Source of the DNA: an uncultured Clostridia bacterium
GTDB lineage: Bacteria; Bacillota; Clostridia; Oscillospirales; Acutalibacteraceae
Assembly: GCA_946409885.1 (NCBI GenBank)
Contig: CAMJYF010000116.1
Span: forward strand, 1-6,453
Direction: 5' to 3'
DNA: 6,453 nt
A program made the translations under genes and the position numbers. Positions 1-4,320 of this stretch are shown here, piece by piece (the stretch's first letter is position 1; every line of letters starts with the position of its first letter). The notes below the pieces were generated by a model. That model ran no database searches, had not been told where the DNA came from, and worked only from the letters and a program-made list of their open reading frames with translations.

Positions 1-316
1 TATATTTGATAGTGCTTGAATGTCCTCTAACTGTTAATAGACCAAACAAAAATACTAAGATAATACTTATTAAGCAAAGGATTGAGATGATCATAAAAAA
101 AACACCAATCCAACTGCATGGTTGTATTTTTTTTATCGCTTCAGAAATAGGATCATTGCAAGTAGCAGCACCAACAAAAATAGCAACAACTGCCGCCCTG
201 ATAAGTGATACTTTTGTATCTACTAATTGAATATAGGAAGAAATATCACCAATAGCATTTGATAAGAAAGCCTGTTTGACATCTATATTTTTTTCTTTTT
301 CAAACTCTTTTGACAT
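1..316 (-). CDS. Two-TM membrane protein resembling Pycsar effector (PycTM/DUF5706), 3' end outside window
   Basis: The frame is open from an ATG at 316 to the window edge, giving 105 codons of the N-terminus. The start is set by GAGGTGA (321-327) and by an extended -10 just upstream. Residues 1-23 are charged and then helical. Residues 27-50 contain IQLVDTKVSLIR followed by a hydrophobic stretch, a short loop follows, and residues 70-93 form a second strong TM helix ending in LLTVRG. A helix with a D-T-K motif running into TM1, a loop and then TM2 is the layout of the PycTM/DUF5706 family. Those proteins are membrane effectors that damage the inner membrane when a cyclic pyrimidine nucleotide made by a partner cyclase signals phage infection. 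The cyclase, if there is one, would lie outside the window, so function is inferred. It could instead be an unrelated small membrane protein. The AT-rich codon use contrasts with the GC-rich genes to the right, which fits transfer. Confidence 0.6.
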   Translation of the reverse strand, partial: MSKEFEKEKNIDVKQAFLSNAIGDISSYIQLVDTKVSLIRAAVVAIFVGAATCNDPISEAIKKIQPCSWIGVFFMIISILCLISIILVFLFGLLTVRGHSSTIKY

Positions 317-336
317 ACTATCACCTCGTTATTAAT

Positions 337-345
337 ATTATAACA
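337..345 (-). promoter_or_regulatory. Extended -10 promoter of the leftward membrane-protein gene
   Basis: Read leftward, the sequence is TGTTATAAT, a perfect TATAAT preceded by the extended TGn element. No good -35 lies 17 bases upstream, which extended -10 promoters tolerate. Transcription would start near 330 and leave a leader of about 14 bases that is little more than the ribosome binding site. Confidence 0.6.
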
Positions 346-382
346 GATTATTTTGTATTGCGCTACTATTATATTCACACAT

Positions 383-411
383 TCGACAGTTTTTTCGATG
401 ATTGATATAAT
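383..411 (+). promoter_or_regulatory. Sigma-A-type promoter for the small gene and tnpV
   Basis: A -35 TCGACA (383-388) and a -10 TATAAT (406-411) are separated by 17 bases. Transcription would start near 418, shortly before AGGAGG (426-431) and the ATG at 440. It is divergent from the leftward promoter at 337-345, with about 40 bases between them. Confidence 0.7.
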
Positions 412-439
412 AAAACCACCAAAACAGGAGGTTTTCATT

Positions 440-611
440 ATGAAAGAAAAAAGTCATAATAAAGTTTACGGACTTCGAGTGCAACCTGTTAATCAACGGC
501 ATCAACGAATGGCGGAATATGCTGCTTACAGTGGATTATCCTACTGAGGGTGTGGACGAATTGCTGCTAAAAAACATAAAAAAGCGGAGGGCAAATAAAT
601 GGAAAAGATGA
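440..611 (+). pseudogene. Small mobile-element gene, apparently frameshifted
   Basis: AGGAGG (426-431) sits 8 bases before the ATG at 440, so translation initiation looks intact. The frame gives 35 residues, including KVYGLRVQPVNQRHQRMAEYAA, and stops at 545-547 right after SGLSY. The next frame then reads, without a stop, as a charged helical peptide, TEGVDELLLKNIKKRRANK, to a TGA at 609-611. Removing two bases near 541-544 would join the parts as SGLS-TEGVDELLL, which reads like one continuous basic protein of about 55 residues. I therefore call it a broken gene; a programmed frameshift or an honest 35-residue peptide are the alternatives. It is immediately upstream of tnpV and shares its promoter. 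I do not recognise its function; the basic helical content would suit a small DNA-binding or accessory protein of the element. Confidence 0.5.
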
Positions 612-1021
612 TTATTGACGAGTGTACCGGTTGGGAATATGAACTGATTGAAGAACAGTATTACCCCAGCGGGCGGATAATGAAAGACGGTTGCTTACAG
701 CCGGAAACGGTGGATGCGGATAACAAGCCGGAAGAGGGAAAACCGGTTGGAGTATGGGCGCAGCGACACCTGCGGTTCATTAAGCAGTTTAAGAAAAAAC
801 TTTACTTTGATTTATTCATTTCCGGGCAATTGAACGGGTATCTAGCGGAGATCGAGGCGCAGGCGGAGGAAATGTTCTTTCGGGTGGTAAAAGAAATAGC
901 CGCGCAGGAGGGCATCACAGAAGCGCTGAAAGCTGAGGATCAGATACGCTGGGTGGGATTGATGAACAACATACAAAATCGCGCAAGAGAAATTGTAAAC
1001 CGAGAATTGATTTTTGTGTAA
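599..1021 (+). CDS. tnpV: TnpV-like transposon-encoded protein
   Basis: The 140-residue product matches what is known of the TnpV family (PF14198) of clostridial Tn4451-like and related elements. It has a short variable N-terminus with a PSG segment, then GVWAQRHLRFIKQFKKKLYF (about 51-70), an SGQLNGYLAEIEAQAEE helix, GITEALKAEDQIRWVGLMNN, and the family-typical ending NRAREIVNRELIFV. Its length is normal for the family, so it looks complete. GGAGGG ends about 7 bases before the ATG at 599 and decides the start. TnpV proteins are carried next to large serine recombinases, and their biochemical role is unknown. The truncated recombinase tail downstream supports membership in the same decayed element. 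Transcription ends at the hairpin at 1051-1089. Confidence 0.88.
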   Translation: MEKMIIDECTGWEYELIEEQYYPSGRIMKDGCLQPETVDADNKPEEGKPVGVWAQRHLRFIKQFKKKLYFDLFISGQLNGYLAEIEAQAEEMFFRVVKEIAAQEGITEALKAEDQIRWVGLMNNIQNRAREIVNRELIFV

Positions 1022-1050
1022 TTAGAAATAACAATATACAAAAAAACATT

Positions 1051-1089
1051 CGGGCAGCTGAATTGTCGTCATTCGGCTGCTCGTTTTTT
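1051..1089 (+). terminator. Intrinsic terminator after tnpV
   Basis: Arms at 1051-1063 and 1071-1083 pair over 13 positions, two of them G-U, around a 7-base loop. Six T follow at 1084-1089. It lies 30 bases after the tnpV stop codon. Confidence 0.85.
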
Positions 1090-1124
1090 GTTGATATTCT
1101 AGTCTTACCTTTTTGTTACCATAA

Positions 1125-1349
1125 ATGTGTGGTAAAATGTTATTTGAGAGTGGTTTTTCTTATGAAACGGAAGGCGTCGGCAAACACCGTACACAGCACA
1201 TTGTGATCCATTACCGTTTTATCGACACCTTTTCTCTCCCGGAAGACCGCGCAAAAGAAACCTACGTCGCCGATACCCGTCAGGGCGTGGCGGCGGAATA
1301 TCTGCCAATACCGGTTCCGGCACAAGCTCCCACGCCGCTTCCGGCATAA
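1125..1349 (+). pseudogene. C-terminal fragment of a large serine recombinase (DUF4368-like tail)
   Basis: The frame gives 74 residues. From about residue 14 it reads ETEGVGKHRTQHIVIHYRF and later YVADTRQGVAAEYLP. This is the characteristic C-terminal end (DUF4368) of clostridial site-specific serine recombinases of the TnpX type, which end with an IHYRF beta-strand and a DTRxGVAxEY motif. Those enzymes are usually 500 or more residues, so the catalytic domain, the recombinase domain and the zinc ribbon are all missing. The first 13 residues do not look like the family, no ribosome binding site precedes the ATG at 1125, and the terminator at 1051-1089 lies just upstream. I read it as a deletion remnant that is not expressed. 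The proline- and alanine-rich end is longer than usual for the tail. Confidence 0.68.
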
Positions 1350-1359
1350 CGAAACAAAG

Positions 1360-1395
1360 CAGGCGGCACAAGCCGTAAAAGACCTGTGTCGCCTG
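1360..1395. repeat. Long GC-rich hairpin between recombinase remnant and tRNA terminator
   Basis: CAGGCGGCACA (1360-1370) pairs with the arm at 1385-1395 over 11 positions with one G-U. Read leftward it is followed by TTTGTTT, so it could act as a second, weak terminator behind the tRNA. Read rightward it is the first structure after the recombinase fragment but has no T run. Its role is not settled. Confidence 0.45.
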
Positions 1396-1404
1396 TAATA
1401 CAAC

Positions 1405-1446
1405 AAAAAGCGAGTGTCCATAACTCAAATCCGTTATGAACACTCG
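1405..1446 (-). terminator. Intrinsic terminator of tRNA-Pro
   Basis: Read leftward, arms at 1446-1433 and 1424-1411 form a 14-position stem with one G-U pair and an 8-base loop. They are followed by C and five T (1409-1405). The hairpin begins 4 bases after the encoded CCA end of the tRNA. Confidence 0.85.
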
Positions 1447-1449
1447 AAA

Positions 1450-1525
1450 TGGTCGGAGTGAAGGGATTTGAACCCCCGACATCTTGCTCCCAAAGCAAGC
1501 GCGCTACCAACTGCGCTACACCCCG
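1450..1525 (-). tRNA. tRNA-Pro, anticodon TGG
   Basis: The 76-base cloverleaf reads leftward. The acceptor is CGGGGTG (1525-1519) pairing with CACTCCG (1460-1454), with one G-U pair. The D arm contains AGTTGGTAG, the anticodon stem CTTGC/GCAAG encloses the loop TTTGGGA, and the T arm contains GGTTCAAATC. The anticodon is TGG at 1492-1490, which reads CCN proline codons. The discriminator is A and the CCA end is encoded (1452-1450). All arms are intact, so the gene should be functional. It has its own promoter and terminator, and transposon remnants lie immediately beyond its 3' end. Confidence 0.96.
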
Positions 1526-1531
1526 ATGATT

Positions 1532-1559
1532 ATTCTGATGTGGTCGCCGTTGTGGTCAA
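1532..1559 (-). promoter_or_regulatory. Promoter of tRNA-Pro
   Basis: Read leftward, TTGACC (1559-1554) is followed after 16 bases by CAGAAT (1537-1532). The predicted start falls within a few bases of the tRNA 5' end at 1525. The -10 is only a 4 of 6 match. Confidence 0.55.
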
Positions 1560-1776
1560 ACATGTGGTCGGCGGCGGTTTTTTGATGGGTTTTGGATTTT
1601 TTGTGATGGACGGAAACACCGACGTGTCAACGGTTCCCGGCGTTTCCATTTTCGTGCGGGGCGGGAAACCATACGAGCTCCCAAAAAGAGGGGCGACAGC
1701 GGTGTTGTCCTGTCTTGTGGTCGGAAGGGGCGGCGACGCTTCAATGAACTGCCGCGGAAAAACGAAAACTGTTAGC

Positions 1777-1805
1777 ATTGTAGCACAAGACGGCGGTTCC
1801 GTCAA
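1777..1805 (-). promoter_or_regulatory. Near-consensus promoter with no gene after it
   Basis: Read leftward, TTGACG (1805-1800), a 17-base spacer and TACAAT (1782-1777) each match the sigma-A boxes at 5 of 6 positions. Transcription would start near 1770 and run towards the tRNA more than 240 bases away. No coding frame with a ribosome binding site follows. It may drive an untranslated RNA or a long tRNA precursor. Confidence 0.55.
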
Positions 1806-2040
1806 GCAAAAAAACAGGTTCTTTATGGATAAATGTGGAATTTAGATGGAACAGTACGCGCGGTTGAGGAATTACCGGCAGCGCGGTCTGACGGACCCGT
1901 CCCCCCCCTGAGGCTGTCCGAAAACTCATTTTGCAACGGACTTCAACACAACATATCGTCAGTTTATAGTTCCCGTCATGGCATATATCGTGTTTCTGCC
2001 GCATCAGATGATAGTTTTTGGAAAGTTTCCCCTTTGTCGC

Positions 2041-2440
2041 TGCGCGACATTTCCCCCGCACTGCGGGGAATCTTCCTCAGTGCCGCTCGTGGCATAAACA
2101 TCCTTTTCTGTGAACTGAATGACAACGGGTATTCCGAAAAAACAATTGCTTGCTTGTATTTTTAAGATTTTCTGAAAAGCAACATCAGCAAACGGCGGCA
2201 CTGAGGTGCCGCGCTGCCGCAACGGAAAACAGCTTCTTGACGCCTGATTGCAGTATCCCACAATTATCCGTGATGAACCCAAAAAAATACCTCCGGCAGA
2301 AAATTGCCTTTTCACGGATTTCTGTGGGGTTGCGCGGCAGCTTGTGAGATTCCAAAAAGCCGCTTTTGACAACGGCGGCGCTGAGGGCTTCGCTGCCGTG
2401 GGAATCCCCGGTGAATCCTGATTGCGGTTTTTCGCAATGC
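2041..2440. repeat. Cluster of diverged REP-like hairpin repeats
   Basis: The core CGGCACTGAGG recurs. It is present at 2196-2206, as GGCGCTGAGGG at 2377-2387, and inverted as CCTCAGTGCCG at 2075-2085. Two copies align over about 90 bases in direct orientation (2165-2251 and 2347-2425). Both start with AGAT, contain ACGGCGGC and end with CCTGATTGC. Most copies fold: 2195-2212 is a perfect 7-bp stem with a TGAG loop, 2372-2399 is a 9-position stem, and 2054-2068 is a perfect 6-bp stem. Between them 2257-2273 and 2312-2328 form a separate inverted repeat matching at 14 of 17 positions, with a small nested hairpin. The pattern resembles dispersed palindromic intergenic repeats and not coding DNA. 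Confidence 0.6.
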
Positions 2441-2481
2441 CGCGGGAGGAAGGGAAACCGCGTTTCCGTTCCGCTCTGGTT

Positions 2482-3570
2482 TTACTTCCGGAACAATATC
2501 CCCTTCATGCACACCAGGGGGCGGTTTTCGTCGTAATCCCAGGAGTGGCTGGCGCCGCCGGCGCAGAAACGGTAGTGGGAGCAGTCCGCGCAGGGGCCCT
2601 GCCGCTTGTAGTCCGTGCGGAAGATGGCAAAGCGGTTTTTCCACACTTCCGCAAAGTCGTCCCGGCGGATGTTGCCCATGATCGTCTCCGGGCGGCGCTC
2701 GATATCCAGGCACGCGCCGATATCCCCGTTGCACATCACGCTGGCGGTATATATGCCCGCGTTGCACAAAAAGTACCAGGGGCGCACCTCCCGTTCATAA
2801 TCCGGGCCAAGATAGTGGGCGCAGCCGTACACCACCTCCATGGGCCCACGGAAGCGGTTCCTCCGGATAAAATCGAGCATGGCTTTCATCTCGCGGCCGT
2901 CCAGCAGCAGGTCCTTACAGGCGTTGGCCCGGCCGATGGGCTCCATATTGATGACCCGCCAGGAGCGGATCCCCTCCCGGGAGAGGATCTCATACAGGGC
3001 GGGCAGCTCTTTCAGGTTCTTTTTATGTACCACGGTGGTCACCTGCACATGCTGAAAGCCGCCGTTGCGCGCCAGCGCCCGCACACCCCGCAGGGCAAGG
3101 TCGTAGCCGCCCTCCTTCCGCCGGAACCAGTCGTTGGTCTCCGGCAGCCCGTCGATGCTGACGGAGACGGTGGCCATGCCCGCCCGGCGCAGCCGTTCCG
3201 CGATATCGTCGTCGATCAGGGTGCCGTTGGTGGTCATGCCCCAGCGGTAGCCCAGAGAACGGGCGTAATCCATGATCTCAAAAAAGCCGCGCCGCAGCAG
3301 CGGTTCGCCGCCGGTGATGCACAGCTGCAGGTTGCCGATATCAAACTGCGAGGCGGTCTTTTTCAAAAAGGCTTTGATCTCGTCGTCCGTCAGCAGGTCG
3401 GCGTCGGCGCCGTCCCCGCAGGAACTGCCGCAGTGACGACAGCGCTCATTGCAGCGGTCGGTCAGCTCCAGAAACAGGAATTTCAGCTTCGGTTCCCGCC
3501 GCAGCACGTTGTCCCGGTACTCCGCCAGGGCGGTCATGTGGTCGCATTTGATGGCCCGGTCAGTTTTCAT
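2482..3570 (-). CDS. Radical SAM/SPASM enzyme, putative peptide maturase
   Basis: The 362-residue product has the radical SAM signature C40-x3-C44-x2-C47 (CNERCRHC), which binds the 4Fe-4S cluster that cleaves S-adenosylmethionine. It also has GGEP (87-90), TTNGT (about 113-117) and SIDG (138-141). The C-terminal part is a SPASM domain that would bind auxiliary clusters: C269, then G282-x4-C287, then C327-x2-C330-x5-C336, and a last C354. The usual Cys four positions after C336 is Ala. SPASM enzymes of this size mostly modify peptides or protein side chains in the cytoplasm (sactipeptide, cyclophane, sulfatase maturation). The start at 3570 is chosen because GGAGG lies about 10 bases upstream and the ATG overlaps the DUF805 stop by 11 bases. 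An in-frame ATG at 3678 would add an arginine-rich tail lying inside that gene. The likely substrate is the neighbouring repeat protein, by inference. Sulfatase-type maturation is less likely, as no sulfatase is nearby. Confidence 0.9.
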   Translation of the reverse strand: MKTDRAIKCDHMTALAEYRDNVLRREPKLKFLFLELTDRCNERCRHCGSSCGDGADADLLTDDEIKAFLKKTASQFDIGNLQLCITGGEPLLRRGFFEIMDYARSLGYRWGMTTNGTLIDDDIAERLRRAGMATVSVSIDGLPETNDWFRRKEGGYDLALRGVRALARNGGFQHVQVTTVVHKKNLKELPALYEILSREGIRSWRVINMEPIGRANACKDLLLDGREMKAMLDFIRRNRFRGPMEVVYGCAHYLGPDYEREVRPWYFLCNAGIYTASVMCNGDIGACLDIERRPETIMGNIRRDDFAEVWKNRFAIFRTDYKRQGPCADCSHYRFCAGGASHSWDYDENRPLVCMKGILFRK

Positions 3571-4129
3571 CGCCTGTGGCTCCCTCCTCCGGCGGCAGTG
3601 TCTCCGCCGCGTCCTCTTCGCCGAAGAGCATCTCCGGCGGGCCGTAGACGGCTGCGGTGACGTTGTCCTGCGGGTCATAATCGCCGAACATTTCCGGCGG
3701 GCCGTAGATATCCTCGTTGATGTTGTTATGCGGGTCGAAGTATTCCGGCGGGCCGTAGACGCTCTGGCCGATATTATGCAGGGGCAAATACCCGGTGGAG
3801 GAGACGGAGCACAGGCAGACGATCATCACGATCACCGTGCCCACCCCGGCGATGCAGGCGATGAGGGACAGCAGCGGATGCTTGCCCGCGTCCCGCAGTC
3901 GCCGCACGGTCAGGGCCATCATGGGCGGCACGTGCAGCGCGAACACCACCCCGGCGACAAAACCGGCGGTCATCAGCCAGGGCGCGTCCGCAAAGGAGCC
4001 CGCCGCCCAGCAGGCCGCCGTCAGCGCCGCCAGAACGGCCACGATGAGCAGCGGCAGACGGTATTCCGCCCGGGTACTGGCGCCCTTGTAATCAAAAATA
4101 CGCTTCCAGTGGGCGAGGTAGAGACGCAC
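3560..4129 (-). CDS. DUF805 membrane protein with three C-terminal YGPPE repeats, putative radical SAM substrate
   Basis: The 189-residue product starts at GTG 4129. AAGGGAGGA (4145-4137) is 7 bases upstream, and RLYLAHWKRIFDYKGASTRAEY is the normal DUF805 N-terminus. TM helices lie at about 26-42, 51-67 and 85-109, and VRRLRDAGK (about 75-83) before TM3 is the family motif. Positive charges put the N-terminus and the TM2-TM3 loop inside, so the tail would face outwards. The tail (about 110-189) is acidic and carries three units of N-[IV]-x3-[VI]-YGPPE-[YM]-[FL], with Tyr at 125, 142 and 162. Ordinary DUF805 proteins are about 110-150 residues and often end in a single GxN-x-YGP-x-P, so the units look like an amplified family motif. 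DUF805 function is unknown. The stop overlaps the radical SAM start by 11 bases and the ribosome binding site for that gene lies in codons of the tail, so the two are probably coupled. A weak promoter (TTGACT, 4252-4247) may lie upstream. Confidence 0.85.
   Translation of the reverse strand: MRLYLAHWKRIFDYKGASTRAEYRLPLLIVAVLAALTAACWAAGSFADAPWLMTAGFVAGVVFALHVPPMMALTVRRLRDAGKHPLLSLIACIAGVGTVIVMIVCLCSVSSTGYLPLHNIGQSVYGPPEYFDPHNNINEDIYGPPEMFGDYDPQDNVTAAVYGPPEMLFGEEDAAETLPPEEGATGDEN
3611..3775 (-). repeat. Coding repeat, three YGPPE units
   Basis: The three units begin NIGQSVYGPPEYF, NINEDIYGPPEMF and NVTAAVYGPPEML. On the plus strand the 16-mer TCCGGCGGGCCGTAGA recurs exactly at 3633-3648, 3693-3708 and 3744-3759. 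The linkers after units 1 and 2 share an Asp-Pro segment followed by His or Gln. Linker lengths differ by three residues, and the third unit has an extra residue before Phe-Gly. Confidence 0.9.
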
Positions 4130-4136
4130 GGCAAAA

Positions 4137-4145
4137 TCCTCCCTT
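4137..4145 (-). promoter_or_regulatory. Ribosome binding site deciding the GTG start of the DUF805 gene
   Basis: AAGGGAGGA is followed after 7 bases by GTG at 4129. The frame stays open upstream to an ATG at 4252, but that extension runs through the heptamer repeat array, lacks a ribosome binding site and does not resemble DUF805. Confidence 0.8.
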
Positions 4146-4169
4146 GGTTGTAAAACATAGGGGCGAGGC

Positions 4170-4315
4170 AATGCGGAATGCGGAATGCGGAATGTGGAAT
4201 TACAGGATAGGGTGGGGTTTCTGTAAAATCGACGATATTGTGCCCGAGTCAATTTCTCGTGAATCCTGTCGCGCCAGAAAAACCATTCCGCTTTCCGAAT
4301 TCCGCATTCCGCATT
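4170..4315. repeat. Inverted arrays of the heptamer AATGCGG flanking a spacer
   Basis: Three tandem AATGCGG and one AATGTGG fill 4170-4197. The opposite arm at 4284-4315 holds two exact CCGCATT (4302-4315) and degenerate copies before them. The arms could pair into a long stem with about 80 bases between. The inside also has an inverted pair, ACAGGAT (4202-4208) and ATCCTGT (4263-4269). The right arm begins only a few bases after the stop of the ceramidase-like gene and the left arm ends before the DUF805 ribosome binding site. It may be a miniature mobile element or an RNA structure separating the two genes. Confidence 0.75.
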
Positions 4316-4320
4316 GGAAA

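Larger units (their letters stand above)
440..1349 (+). mobile_element. Remnant of a serine-recombinase transposon (broken small gene, tnpV, recombinase tail)
   Basis: tnpV, a frameshifted small gene beside it and a recombinase C-terminal fragment lie together and on the same strand. Base composition shifts across this part from AT-rich on the left to GC-rich on the right. No terminal repeats or target duplication could be identified, so the limits given are only those of the recognisable genes. The leftward membrane-protein gene at the edge may be cargo of the same element. Confidence 0.5.
1526..2481. other. Long stretch without a convincing protein gene
   Basis: Between the tRNA and the radical SAM gene no frame combines a ribosome binding site, sensible protein composition and a plausible start. 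What it holds is two leftward promoters (1532-1559 and 1777-1805), a 10-position hairpin at 1612-1647, a possible miniature element at 1914-2025, and a dense cluster of hairpin-forming repeats at about 2041-2467. The T-poor hairpin GGAAAC-GCG-GTTTCC at 2453-2467, just after the radical SAM stop, is the best candidate for ending that transcript, but it is weak. Confidence 0.6.

Noticed and set aside
6..230. Rightward open frame of 74 codons at the left edge
   Set aside because: It lies opposite the leftward membrane-protein gene, which has a ribosome binding site, a promoter and clear TM helices.
1440..1530. Integration att site at the tRNA 3' end
   Set aside because: No second copy of the tRNA 3' end was seen in the window, and the nearby recombinase fragment belongs to a serine type that does not typically use tRNA genes.
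1468..1845. Rightward open frame of 125 codons over the tRNA flank
   Set aside because: Its start lies inside the tRNA-Pro gene and it has no ribosome binding site. The opposite-strand frame is equally unconvincing, so no gene is called.
1741..2061. Leftward open frame of 106 codons
   Set aside because: It runs through the orphan promoter and the possible miniature element, with no start signal and no recognisable motif.
2422..3660. Long rightward open frame (412 codons) opposite the radical SAM gene
   Set aside because: It is a GC-driven shadow of a gene with clear CxxxCxxC and SPASM motifs. It has odd composition and no ribosome binding site.
4170..4315. CRISPR array
   Set aside because: Units are 7 bases, directly adjacent and without spacers, and they recur inverted, so this is a simple repeat.
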